64,000 nucleotides of DNA from positions 992,001 to 1,056,000 of the forward strand of contig JALRME010000002.1 of the NCBI GenBank assembly GCA_026120035.1. The letters are read 5' to 3'. The notes under the pieces are model-generated. The model did no database searches and had not been told where the DNA came from. It saw only the letters and a program-made list of their open reading frames with translations. Positions 36,006-48,132 of the stretch are shown piece by piece (positions within the stretch are counted from its first letter, which is position 1; each line of letters opens with the position of its first letter). The DNA is from Coleophoma eucalyptorum. Lineage: Eukaryota > Ascomycota > Leotiomycetes > Helotiales > Dermateaceae. Made by a program: the position numbers and the translations under genes.

Positions 36006-36428
36006 AAACGCTGGGGTGAGGATGCAGAGAATAAGCCTGCGCCAGATGTTGAGCAGAAAGGTATAGTCAATGTCGGGAACAGTAACACTAGGGCAGACGC
36101 GAAATTATAAGCCTGCGAACTTGCGCGGGTTCGGGGGACGACTAGATCTGATATTTACTTTTGCATGTAATTGTACTTGTACTTATAACTCAACTCATCA
36201 GTATCAACCCTGCAGGCATGGCCAACTATAGAGCAGGCTCTGTTCTTTAAGATCTTGTAATGTCTATAGATTTCATGACTAGATTTATTTAACCATTCAT
36301 ATTTAGTTACCACACTTAGCAAGTTAGAGAGGTCCTGCAATATTGAGAACCGTGGTGTAACATTGCTCGCTTGCCGCTTGCTGCTTGCCGCTATGAAGTA
36401 AGTCACTTCTCTGTACCTCGAGTAGCAA

Positions 36429-38200
36429 TCACAATCTTGCCGATTCTTGAAGCTCCACGCTAGTTTCTTCCTCGGGGGCATTGACAATCTCGTTGTTCTG
36501 CATAACAAAGCTCATCAATGCAGCAATAATAACCTCCGCCAATGCCAGAAAGAAGACAGCTTTCACAGCTCTCAAGTACGCGGCCACGACAGCTTCCCTC
36601 TCACTTCCCTGTAAGGTCTTGGTGGTATCTAAACTTGTGGAGAGATTCTGCAAGAGTGTTGGGTTGCTGGTGGCAAGGAGCGCTTTGAGGTTCTGCTGCG
36701 ATACTTTCGCAAAGACCGTACTGGCTAGTGTGATGCCTACTGCCAAGCCGGTCGATTCCAGCGTCCATGACGCGGCCTGAATCACGACTTGCTCGGCTTC
36801 GGGCACCGACGTCAGAACACCCATCAACCGCGTCACAACAGCACCTCCATTGCCAATTCCGACGAGAGCGAGGTAACAATAGATTACCCACGGCGGTGTG
36901 TGCGGAGTCATAGTGCACAGTGCAGCGACACCCACAACGTAGCAGATCTGTATGGGGAAGTTGAGCCAGTAATAGCGCCTGGTACGTTCCGCTATGTAGC
37001 CAGCTAGGAAGGAACTCGCCGCTATTCCGGCTGCCATAGGTATGAAGCGTAGTCCGGCGGCTCCAGTTGAGTATCCAAGCACTTGGAGGTATATAGGTAC
37101 GTAAAAGATTAGCGATATGTTTGTCGCGCTAGCAAAGAAGAACGAGATCTGAGAAGCTGAAACTGTCCGGTGAATCATGGTTCGGAGTGGAATCATAGGA
37201 TTTCTTGCTCGAGTGGAATCCCAAAAGATGAACAGCGCCAGACTCGAGGCAGCTATGATGAAAGAGACAATCACGAGGGGTGAAGCCCAGCCTGAACTGG
37301 TTTCCCCCGAATTGAGACCCAGCTGGAAGAGAACCAAAGCCAGGACTAGAGTGAAACCACCGAAGTAGTCGATATGTCGGAGCAGTGAGCTCCTAGCCTT
37401 GACCTGGGGAATCTTTACGACAAAAAAGACCATGATCCCGTTGAGCACAATGATCGGCGGTTGGATCAGGAAAGCCCATTTCCAGCCAATAGTTGAGTTG
37501 ATGGCACCGCCATAAACACCTCCCAGAGCAAAGACAACTCCATAACATATGTTTCCTAGTCCTTCAATCAAGGCTCTTTTACGCAATGGAACCATGTCAG
37601 TTTCGATATATGCCGTGATGGAGACGATGGCACCGCCACCCATGCCCTCGAGCAATCGTCCTAGCAGAAACACAGCAAGGTTAGGGGCCAGGCCACACAG
37701 CAGTGTGCCAACGCCAAAGAAAGCATAGCACACCATAAGGCCTTTCCGTCGGCCATAGATGTCTGTCAGGTGGCCGCTTAGAGGTCGGGAGACAGATGCA
37801 CCGACGGGAAAGGTTGTTTGGATCCATGATAACTTGGAGAGGGAATCGTAGGTGGACGATACAGAACCGCTGATGGTGCCAAGCATGGTATCATCTTGAA
37901 GCGGAGGATGTTAACAAATGAATGCTTAGTATCCATCATTACATACCCAAAACCACAAGAAGAGTGCCAAGTTATGGGGTAAAAGCCATCAGCTGATGTT
38001 CCGATCGCTGCCATGACAGAGATAAACCTTACCCAGACACCGGCCAGAACTGCCATCAATCGTCCAATTGATGGTTCCCTTGCAGGGACGATTGCTCCAT
38101 CATCTGCGATCTGTCCTGGATCCGCAGGCTTAATGCTGACTTGGCGAAAGTCAGTCGCTGGAGCAGACGCGGGCTCGATTTCCTGTGCGCTCTTTTCCAT
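36429..38200 (-). CDS. MFS transporter (DHA2-like) with a non-canonical or damaged first splice acceptor
   Basis: Predicted multidrug or amino-acid type transporter. Exons 38200-38033, 37971-37947 and 37894-36429 would give 552 residues in one frame. They encode a GVW-LGTLLVVLDDTMLGTISGSV first helix, a GHLTDIYGRRKGL motif A, GRLLEGMGGGAIVS, and later helices to a Glu-rich tail. The second intron (37946-37895) is normal, gtatgt..caag. The first (38032-37972) starts gtaagg and has a GCTGAT branch site and a C/T tract, but ends ATAA where AG is expected. An in-frame TAA directly precedes exon 2, so no upstream acceptor can rescue the frame. Either splicing is GT-AA, the base is a sequencing error, or the gene is newly inactivated. 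An ATG at 37886 would give 485 residues lacking the first helix. Confidence 0.8.
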
Positions 38201-38525
38201 TGAGCCGGTGAGAAGGGAAAAGAAAGTGTATTATGATTGAGGAGAAGCTTGACTCCGATCAATTATGCCAAGAAACAAACACCGAAGTAGTAGTATCTCT
38301 CCTTTTGGCGCAATATGTGCGACAAGTCCGTGGAAATATGCAACTTCTAGTCCTTGCACAAACAAGCATTTTATCCTGGTTCCTAGTCCGAATTTCCGTC
38401 AACCTCCAGCTTTTCAAAGTGGGATCTTAAGGCGCAGTGGTCTTTGGACGAATGATAGATTTGCCGGTGTGGCGTAGCAGTTGACCTTCAGGCACGAGAG
38501 CTATACTCAATCTCAATAGCAGACT

Positions 38526-38542
38526 CCGCCGATAATTGGCGG
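38526..38542. promoter_or_regulatory. CCG-N11-CGG inverted motif upstream of the second MFS gene
   Basis: ccgccgataattggcgg, five-base inverted arms around gataatt, 326 bp upstream of the MFS start at 38200. The form suits a Zn2Cys6 dimer and the core resembles the motif at 33422-33438. Confidence 0.35.
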
Positions 38543-40344
38543 TAAACTAACGCTCGTACTTCGTATAGCTCCAACAAACCAACTGGTTGTCTTGAAAAGC
38601 TAAAAGAGTGCTTCTAAGTCCTTACTGGGTCTATACTAAGTATTCAGTAAGTTATAAACTCTCGTTGTTATACTATTCTCAATTGACTTTTATGGATCGA
38701 AGTCAAGAGTGCCTGTAGCCGAGATCCAGATTAAACCGGCAGGAACAGTACTACTATTACCAGGGCCGACTTAGTCTGCCGCAATCCCAAGGTATCTAGC
38801 TGCAACTTTCGATTTCTAATAAAGCCAGCCTGTGCGGCAAAATTGAAGAATAGCAATTCTGTAAACAAGGCCTGATATCTCGGCTTACTGTATCATGCCT
38901 TTAGGCGTTGATCAAGAATTCGCGCACGAAGGAGGCTACGTGTATTCTTTACAAAGGTTCAAAAGGACTGGCATTGAAGAAAGTATCGTAGCATAATTTA
39001 CGACTCACTAGTGTTTTTTAATATAACATAATTTTACCTAAAGAGGACTTAGAGGTAATATCTCAACATTTAAGAAGATCGTTTGGTTTTACTTGGCCAT
39101 ACGAGCCTGTGTTATCATCCTATACTTTGTTGAACCCGTCATCAAGACTATATCTAACTCCCGGCATCTCCGGTATGATTCCATCGGTAACCAGTGGCTT
39201 ACTGAAATATTTCAGTCATCGGTATTACTCACACTCCCGCCCAAGATAAGAACTCGTCCAATTATTGTGGTTCTTGGGCACTCGCAAAGTGCATAAGATG
39301 TAAAAATGGAGAAAGGGGGAGGTGGTCTGAAGAAGGTTGGAGGAAATCGGAACAGTGAGGTCGGGATACACGCGGATGTCGCTAGGCCGAAAGCGGGAGC
39401 TGTATAGCTGTGCCCATTGCTTACAGAATTCGAGACTGGGCACTCTAATATACTACTAGCTAGTCTTGCTCATAACGAAATTGCTTTGCGGACAGAACCC
39501 TTCCTCGCCTATTCCAGCATTTGTCATTTCCCTCCCTTCTGGATTTACCGGCAAACCGAGTATCCGGGTGGTGATAGAGCATGACACTGTATTGATATAT
39601 TTCCGTGCTTATACGCCATTTTACTCCCGAATCCCAAGTCCTCAGGTTGCCACCTTTAGTTGATATACAAGGAGCTCCAGTGATGTAATTTCTCACCCGG
39701 GTTCATAGCACTTGGAAATGTGTGCTGTGTGTTATCAAAATAACAGGAGATAGATGACGTACATGCGTAAGAAAGCACGAGACTTATTATTCAGATAGAT
39801 AATGCTATTTCGGTTGCGAAGACCCTAGGCTCAGTTCAAGTCAAGGGATTGAAACTATTAGCAATTAGAAACGAAGCAAGAACCAAAGAGTTCCTAGCAA
39901 ATCGTGCAGGCCATGCTATGTCAGTGAATTTATATGACCTTTCCGAAGCCACAATATACTCAGTCCGATGGCTTGAGCGAGGTCGTGATGGAGACCCCAG
40001 TGTCATCGGGCAAGGCGTTAGGGGCAAGGATATGGGCCACCAATCCAGAGCACCCAATCGTTCTTCAGATCTAGCTAACCTCGCGAATAGCCTCATTGGT
40101 CAATTGGGCCCGCGAAGATGGCCAGATCAAACTTTGGGGATACTGGTCTGGGCTCGGCGAAAATATAGAAAAACACGGGAGGGGCCTTTCACGTTCAGTT
40201 GAGGGGATTATATGGCCAACTCCACCAGAGAATGGACACCCAACCCTCGTACGACTTGTTCCGACTGCTAGCTTTTAAATCATCCAAGAACAAGTGCGAG
40301 AACCGAGGAATACCTGACGCATCTGATAAGGTGCTTGCACCCCA

Positions 40345-40357
40345 CCCCCCCCCCCCC
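40345..40357 (+). repeat. Poly-C run, C13
   Basis: Thirteen consecutive C after ccca. A C15 run follows about 300 bp later. Confidence 0.9.
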
Positions 40358-40658
40358 TCGTCCCCTCTCTTTTTCGATTTGAGGATTTCCAAAGGTTGAC
40401 CTGTCAACTAAAATCCAAACCATGATCAGTTCTTCCATCATACATGGGTCTCATTGGTTATCATCATGTGTTCTGGCAAACAACCTTTTCGAAGTGCAAG
40501 ATCAATTCAGACAAGAACCCCTCTCAGCATCGAGCCGGCTGATGTTTTGCGAAGACAGTTTGGGCTCGCTATGGTTCCGATCTCACATGCAAATGAGGAG
40601 ATGGGGCACGCTTGTTTACGATATCATTGTCTCACAAGACTGCTGACAGCTGCGCCAA

Positions 40659-40673
40659 CCCCCCCCCCCCCCC
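40659..40673 (+). repeat. Poly-C run, C15
   Basis: Fifteen consecutive C. The flanks do not clearly match those of the C13 run, so no shared element is claimed. Confidence 0.9.
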
Positions 40674-43580
40674 TTTCAATTGGCATGGCCCGAAATCACG
40701 GATTCAACTTCAACTTCGTAGATTTACAATAAACGTGAGCAGTGCATGATTGGTGAGAGTCTAGTTATGTATGTAAAGCTATCTGTTCTGGGGAGAACGA
40801 CTAGCACACCCCGCAGTTCGGGAGCGAATCATCTAGCACACCTCGCATATGTACACCGGCGGGCCGAAGCAGATGGTAGCGTGAGGGGTTTGATTTCTTG
40901 CTATCCAGTCAGATTGCTTTGCCTGAGGAGTTTGTATGTTCTTGGGGTATCGTATTTGTGGTGCTTAAGACATAGCTACACACCTTGTTGTTGTCTTCAC
41001 GTTATCATCACGAATTGTTTACTCTGTAAAAGTGTTTAGTCCACAAAAAGGTAATCTACGAGAGGAGCTATAGCGAGCTTATTCCTGGTTATAAATTGAC
41101 ACTGGCTACTAAAGATAAAGATAAGGCTTATTATAGAGGGCAGTGAGGGATAGGAGCAATTTCTTTGTAATATTTAAGATATCAAGGTCCCCAGATCAAA
41201 AAACTGGTAGTATCCTTGTTTTCTAGTGGCAGTGTAAGATCGTTACCGATATTATGACTAGATATCACTCCGAGAATTTTGGGGAGTTGGGATGTCAATA
41301 TTTTATCATTCCAAAGCGGATTAAATGGTAAAGCTGATATAGAGAAGCCAGTGGTCCATGAGTTGTACAGCAGTTAAGAGTGGCAGTCAGATTTAAGGGA
41401 TGCAACCTAAGGCATCTATCTATCTTACCTCACGACTTTATGCCTCGGTCCTCAGCAAACGTCTGCGACTTACGGGGCCAGTAAAGCCCCCGAAGTCCCC
41501 CGTCCCTAGACGCCAGCCGCAAGCGAGCCTCAAATACAACATCTCTCCCGCATCTAAGGCCGACAATAGAAATGGAGGACTTTAACTGTGACATCAGAGC
41601 ACAGAGCGTGTACGCCGTCATGACCAGAACGGGTCTGGGGCCGTCGTCACCCATATAAACACCGTAATAATCAAGTGTCACAAAGCAGAAACAAAAGAGG
41701 CTGAAGTTGTGGTAGGAGCGGTCCCTTTCTAGCGTGAGGGCTGGCATGGATGATGCTCTTCGCTTCGTCGCGCCTCAATTCCTGTCTGGGGCTCGAGGGA
41801 GTGGTGAAACGCGGGATTTATTCTAGAAGGCAGAATGGAAGGAAGAAGAGAAAGAAGCCCAATACGACGTTGGCCGTTCGGATGGGTCTGTGACTTGCCG
41901 GTATGGTATTAGTATTCCGTCTTCGTTGCGTAAGTTAGTGGCTGCTGTTCCTGTATCAGGTTTTGGAGCGGGTTGTGTTTACCCACAATGTTCCTGTTTT
42001 TCTCTTGCGTGGTGCTGTATAAGGGGTAGATTAAATGGAGGGATGCTAAAGATGAACACGAAATCAATTTCCTCTGATAGGTATTGCGATCCCGGAGTCT
42101 GGCTTCACCGCCAGAATCACCAAGGAAAGGTCAGGTAGGGCAAAGGCAAGGCGAAGAAAGAAATGATTCCAACCGTGACCTCGAATTTAGTATGGACGTC
42201 GTCGTCTTACTCTTCTGTTCGCATGCAAGAACCCTGCCTCCACTCGGGCTGCATGCATGGCTTTTGGCCACGATTCTGCACCCACCTGCAAACTGCGCTG
42301 CACCAAGGTGGTCTAAAGTCTTCACTAGCTTACTGGGAGCACCGTACGAGTATGAACCATGCGGTGTCTGCAGGGATACTGCATGATCGAGCGAGCGCGA
42401 ATGAACGCATTGCGCTCGTGAGGAGCTATAATGCCTTTGCACACTCTGCCTCTTCCTTCCACCTTCCACTTCATCGCTTTGCAATATCAGCAGCAGTGCC
42501 AAGATCCTACCAAGTAGCTTGTTGACGTATGCAAGACGGTGGGAATCGTCTTATGGGTTAGCGACATCGCATCGTTGGCACCGGCTTCGTGGATGGTTTC
42601 TTACCGGGCGATGGGCAATTGCAATGGCGACGGTGAAGGGCGAATGCCCACTTCGCCGCGTCTAGAAAGTGTAATTGGCTTTCGGGGTGCACTAATGTAC
42701 AATTGACGTTGCGATGGCTTGACATGACATGTCATGCTAGTCAGTGCCTGCTCCATAATCCGAGCCTTAAGCTCTTACTTGACATTATTGATGGCAAGGG
42801 AGAGAGTGCAATAACAGCGACATACCTAAAAAAGTGATCAGCGTCATGCCATATGCTGTTGCTTCCCTCCCTCCGTTCCTCGAGCGGTGTCCATGTCAAC
42901 GGGAGGAGCGACGACGATCAGACAAGGCAGCCTGCACTGTACTCCAAGCAAGAGAGGCGGACGACGCGAGGAGCAATCCGCTGGCTGGGAATATGATAGA
43001 TATGCTATAGTTGCTAAGAATGCCCGTCAAGATACAGTACAGTACCCCGTATAGCGGACAGCACACTTTCTTACCCACCACTACCACCACCACCAACACC
43101 ACCTAGCCAGCATAGCATAGCATACTCGCTTCGCCGCCGTGGTACTGCGTTGGCATCGCCAGTTTACTTGGTGCTTCAAGTTGGGATGTCCTCGCCGGCA
43201 ACGACTTCCCAGATTATCACCAAGGATACGAGACGAGACGAGACGAGACTCTGGGCCGTGCTCGGGGCTTTTTCAGGGCAGGCCGTCCGCAGCTTTGGGA
43301 TTCGATGCACATGCGCAATCAATCCTGTTGCAGATGCCATTTTGACTTTCCACGCAAAGTTCCCAGGTATGGGTGTCCCGAGTCGTACAGCGGTAATGTA
43401 TGTAGGTATAATGTACAGTGTACAGTAGTGGCGTGGTGGTCTCCGTACCGAAGCGGACACTAAGCCCTGCCCTGAACCCAACGGGACCCTGGCAGCTTCT
43501 CTGCCCTTGGGACCTTGGGTAACCCGGTCGAGTCTGGCTCCATTGATACCTAACTCAGCGCTGAATCGTCAAATAGAGGC

Positions 43581-43681
43581 AAGGAGAGGAGAGGAGAGGA
43601 GAGGAGGGGAGAGGAGGGAAGAAGGAGGAGAAGAAGAAGAAGAAGAAGAAGAAGAAGAAGAAGAAGAAGAAGAAGGGGGAG
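43581..43681 (+). repeat. 101-nt homopurine tract with (GGAGA)n and (GAA)n
   Basis: Every base from 43581 to 43681 is A or G: first ggaga units, then a long gaa run. Purine-rich DNA continues to about 43740, followed by degenerate gacaaacag units. Such mirror-like polypurine tracts can form triplex DNA. It lies about 600 bp before the TauD-like start. Confidence 0.9.
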
Positions 43682-44216
43682 TGGAAGAAAGCAGAGAGGC
43701 GAAGGAGAAAGAGAAGAGGAAGGAGATAGAAGCCGAGACAAACAGAGACAAACAGCCAGACAAACAGCCACACAGCCAGACCGACAGACTGAGAGCGAGA
43801 GAGAGGAGAACGAACGACAGCACTAACAGGGGAGGGCAGGAAGGGAAACGGTCAGGATGCGCCGGAACTCAACGGTGATCCTCCTAGTTGGCCATCTACA
43901 TCGATCATCCATCGTCCGCATTTCGTCTGATGTCCGTAAGGTTCAGAGTTCCAGTGCTCATCTCCCTCTGTCCTGTCGCTGCCTCTGCTCTCCTGTTGTC
44001 CCCCTTCCCTTCGGGTTGATATATTGTGAGCCTTCTACTTATATATACTCTCTCGTCCCTTCCCCCCTTACCGTGCTCTCTTTTCTTTTTCCTTCTCTCC
44101 ACACTTGGTCTGTCTGCTCAGTCCAACACCACACTCCTTCATTGTACAGTATCTGCTGCGTCTGTGTCTCCTGTTGTTCACTTGTTTGTCTTCTGCGCTT
44201 GCATCTTACTGTTATA

Positions 44217-44233
44217 CCCCCCCCCCCCCCCCC
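44217..44233 (+). repeat. Poly-C run, C17, close to the TauD-like start codon
   Basis: Seventeen C, ending 38 nt before the ATG at 44272 and so probably in the 5' UTR. Confidence 0.9.
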
Positions 44234-44271
44234 GGCGACCACCCACCATCCAATTCGCATCCCATCTCTCC

Positions 44272-46055
44272 ATGGCGCCCTCACGCACCGACGACGGCGA
44301 GGTCCTCGAGACTCCCAAGACCACCTACGATATCAATGTCCCCTACCACCGAGCCGATAACATGGATCGCGTCAAATCCAGAACCGAGTTCCCGGAATAC
44401 CTCCCTGTACGTTGGAACGTTTCTTACGTTTCTTTTTGCTGCAAGCCGTCTTTTCTTTTCTTTTTTTTCCTTCTCGTTTAGCTTCCTTGTTCTTGCTTCC
44501 TCCATCCTTTCCTTCGCTCTCGCGTTTCTTGGTCCATTGATCGTCTATCTTATCGCATTGTTTTCTTGCACCCAACCCCTGATTTTTTTCATTTCCAAAG
44601 GTCGCTTGTCTCGCATAGACGCGTCCGAGCTCGCTCAAGGGATTGAGTTCGACTCCAGGCACGCAAGTCACTTGATCTGAATGGGCTCGTCGCAGAGTTT
44701 ATACTTTCCATTCCGGAATACCTTCAGCCCTGGGACCCTTTGCCTATCAAACTCAATTCTCCAAGTGGTGTTTCTGACCGCCGAGCTGAACCTGTTCGGC
44801 GAGGAAGGCGAGGAAGGCAAGATGACATCCTTAATTTCCCATCAATGTGCCGCTTTCACTGTGTAGTCAAGCTATGGCCATGAGCGCAATCTCCGCGCAA
44901 CATATTCTGATCGCGTAATAGGTATGGGATAAGGGTGTCTGGTTCGATTCCGATTTCCCGGCCTTCGATTTCCATGACCCAGCATTGCGAGCCAACAGGG
45001 CCATGCCCAACCTGTTCGTCGCCGGCGTAGCCATCAAGCATATCACGCCACGGATGGGCTCTGTCCTGACCGGCGTGAAGCTGGAGACCTTGTCCAACGC
45101 CGCTAAGGATGAACTCGCCCTGCTTATCAGCCAACGCAAGATTGTTGCCATTAGGGAACAATCCAGCTTCCTTCACTGCGGCCCAACCTTTCAGGAGAGA
45201 TTCATGGAGCATTTCGGAAAGCTCTCGATCCAGCCAGTCAGCGGTGCGATTAAGGGCCACGAGAAATTCCACGTCATCCACAGGGATGACAATGAGGATG
45301 AGATTGAGCAGTTTTTTGAGCACCGCAGCACTAGCTGCCTGTGGCATCACGATGTCTCCTATGAACGTCAGCCTCCGGGATACGTCATGCTAGGCATCTT
45401 GGCCTGCCCCGATATGGGCGGTGATACAGTTTTTGCTGACACAGCTATGGTAAGTTTTGACTACCTGAGTCGAGTCATATCGGACCAACAGAACTAACAC
45501 ATTCCAAAGGCATATAAACGCCTCTCACCAACCTTCCAAGCCATGATCAACAACCTCAAGGCCGTGCACACCTCCCGCAAGATGCTAATGCATACCAAAG
45601 CCGCCAAGGGGAATATCCGCGCTGAACCAATCGACTCCATCCACCCCATTGTCCGCGTGCACCCCGTTACCGGCGAGAAGTGCCTCTTCATCAACGGCGA
45701 GTTCCTGGATGGTATCTGTGGCCTCAAGGATACCGAGACGGATCTCATCCTCAAGTTCTTGCTGGATCACATCAGCAAGGGCCATGATTTCCAATGCAGA
45801 GTCCAGTGGGAGAAGCATAGCGTTGTAATGTTCGATGGGCGCAGTACTCAGCGTGAGTATTCCTTCCTTGTCTTTTGATCTGGAAAATAAATTCGAAGTT
45901 CGAATGACTGATTGGTTTCCCTCTCTACAGATACCGCAACTGTCGACTATGATTCTCGAGTCCAGGCTAGACATCTCTTCCGCCTTGCTGCTATGACTGA
46001 ACTCCCAATCACAGTCGAGGACTGGGAGAAGAACCAGATCGATGGCCCTGCTTAA
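44272..46055 (+). CDS. TauD/TfdA-family 2-oxoglutarate and Fe(II)-dependent dioxygenase (sulfonate/taurine type)
   Basis: The family oxidises taurine or related sulfonates with 2-oxoglutarate, releasing sulfite (yeast Jlp1, bacterial TauD); substrate here is inferred. Four exons: 44272-44406, 44922-45449, 45510-45852 and 45931-46055, giving 376 residues. The iron-binding motif is WHHD with His187 and Asp189. The distal His is residue 336 in HTATVDYD, whose codon is split by the last intron. ARHLFR near the end should bind 2-oxoglutarate. Other family blocks are FPEYLP, ITPRMGS, GKLSIQPVSG, RQPPGYVMLG and MFDGRST. Intron 1 is 515 nt, far longer than the 60 and 78 nt of the others, but both of its ends fit and the family reads straight across. 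The ATG follows a C17 run and a C/T-rich leader. Confidence 0.9.
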
Positions 46056-46596
46056 ATGGCAACTATCAGAGGTCCCAATATTGGAACCCTAATGAATTAA
46101 CGACTGAATGCGAATGCCTCCCAAAAATATACTTATAAAGGCAGAAGGACAGTCCCAACCATTTTTATCACAGTGAAACTTATCATGGTTGGGTACCTTT
46201 TTGCCACATATCTTTTCTTGTCTTTTCACTTCACATTCTTTGAACGCCAACCCGATAGGGAGGCTTTTACATTTTATTTCTTCTACACTTTCCTGAGGAG
46301 ATCCTTTTTCTCCTTCATCCATTTTGAAATGGTACTTTTTATTTTCTTTTTCGGGGTCTTTCAATCGAGGGACACAAATCTTTCTTTGGGGAATAAACGG
46401 GGTTAAACTTTTTTTTTGATTTTGTGTTTTTTGCCTCTTTCGGGCAAGGTCTTCTTGGGATCTGGAGAACAAAAACACACTTGGGTCTAGGATTCTTATT
46501 TCGGTCAATATGAGGAGATTATTCTGGGGAAGAGGAAGAGACAGGGGGACTCGTAGGACCTGGAAAAGTTCTTGGGAACAAGGCAAGGGGAAACTT

Positions 46597-46630
46597 GAGT
46601 CAGGAGAGTCAGGAGAGTCAGGAGAGTCAG
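46597..46630 (+). repeat. Tandem repeat, 9-nt unit gagtcagga
   Basis: Almost four perfect copies. Non-coding. Confidence 0.85.
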
Positions 46631-47561
46631 CTGCTGGAGATAGATTATACCAATTTGAAAATTGAGGAACATTCTTCTACTATCTTACTGCCGCTGAATT
46701 AAGTACATGTCCCGGATTCCTTAGCATGAAGCCCTGTATCAACCGCCCTCGACGCCCGTGGATCCCGAGGCATTCTCGCCCACCGCTACTCGAGCTTGGA
46801 GTATGGAGTCCCCGTATTAACGACCACGCCGACTCCAAACTCCATCGAGCCCGAGTCAGGCCATGTTCTCAGCATAGCATATCTGTAATTCACGACACTT
46901 CACCAACCCAAGCCATCATACCTCATCTAACTCAGAGAATCCTCTTCATCGGAACATGACGTAGATACAGTGCTCCCTGAACCAACCAACCACCCATCCC
47001 CCCCTCTCCTTTCTACTACCATACCGCCATCCATCCACCTCTATCATCGTCAGCTCGCTTACCATTGCGTGGAACTCACACACGCGCACACTCACAGAAA
47101 AAGTACCCGCAGCATCACTTCCCCCAGATGAACAACAGTTTACGATCCACCTCCGCACCCGGTGATAACCACAAGGCAGGGTTCCAAAAATAAGCAAATG
47201 GCCCAGTTTTCTTTTTCTTTCAAAATATCAGCACCCCCTCCCCCCTCCGGGGTTTCTGTTTTCTGCGGGGCCTGGCGCTAGCGCACCGAGCTTGTCGATT
47301 TTCTTGTCTGCTTGCTTGCTTGCTTGCTGTGTTGATCTACCTGCCTAGCTAGCTGCTCGTACACGTCGATGATGCAGTCCGGTATAGGAGGTGATGGGGA
47401 GGAGGGAGAGGAGGGGCTTCTGCGCTGTAAGTAGTATAGTACGGTGCAGTCAGTAAGGCGCTTGGGAAAGTTTGGGTTTTCGGGGGAGTGGTTGGAAGGG
47501 TTGAGTTTGTTGAGAGGGTGCATACGAAGAGAGTACTACAGCACTTCTTCCATTTACAGTA

Positions 47562-47584
47562 GTGCAGTGCAGTGCAGTGCAGTG
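47562..47584 (+). repeat. Tandem repeat, 5-nt unit gtgca
   Basis: About four and a half perfect copies, followed by ggtgg/gagtgg variants. Non-coding. Confidence 0.8.
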
Positions 47585-48132
47585 TGGTGGAGTGGAGTAC
47601 GAAGTATAGCTTGTGGAAGTTGAGGTATACTTCCGACACGATGAGGTAGGGAAGGGGTATGGGGTACACGGCCTGGCATGATGTGACATGGTCTGAATTA
47701 AAGTTCTATACTGTACGTACAGGACGTCTCCACTTGACCCGGTCAAGATAAGGTGCTTGCTGTACCACTGCGCTGTACATACATGGTCATGCTTCTGACT
47801 TCTGCTGCCTACCTTCCACAAACGAAAAGCTCTAGAAGCATGATATTGTGGGGAGGGGGTCTTCTTTTTCTCCGTCTGTGTCCTGCCTGCTAGGGCTATT
47901 TTATGTGCCGTTGCGGCGTGAGTGGGAAGGCTTTGAGGTTGGTTTTGTGCCGGATGTATGCTAGGATTGCGGACATGGGCCGGAGGCTATGGATAAGGAT
48001 ATTTAAAGAAGTCAGATGTCACTGTTCACCGCGGAAGACAGTACGGGGCAGAAATGCACGCGCGAGGCCAGGGATATTGCAGATTTGACAAGGCATAGCA
48101 TGTACTGCCGTATGATTCGCAGCTCGCTATGT

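Larger units (their letters stand above)
38201..44271. other. Long divergent intergenic region (6.1 kb), no supported gene
   Basis: Lies between the starts of the second MFS gene and the TauD-like gene. It is fairly AT-rich from 38500 to 39100. It contains C13 and C15 runs (40345-40357, 40659-40673), an uninterrupted 101-nt homopurine run (43581-43681) and a C17 run just before the TauD start. ORFs of 100-124 codons (such as 39849-40202) have no recognisable motif. From about 43850 the plus strand is C/T-rich like a 5' leader. Confidence 0.5.
46056..48132. other. Convergent intergenic region, no supported gene
   Basis: Lies between the TauD-like and aldo-keto reductase 3' ends. 46140-46440 is strongly T-rich on the plus strand; the opposite strand has a 165-codon Lys/Glu-rich ORF (46089-46586) without recognised homology. 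Short tandem repeats lie at 46597-46630 and 47562-47584, and (TTGC)n is near 47310. Confidence 0.5.

Noticed and set aside
38201..44271. Possible transposon remnants
   Set aside because: No transposase or reverse transcriptase motif, terminal repeats or target duplications could be found by eye.
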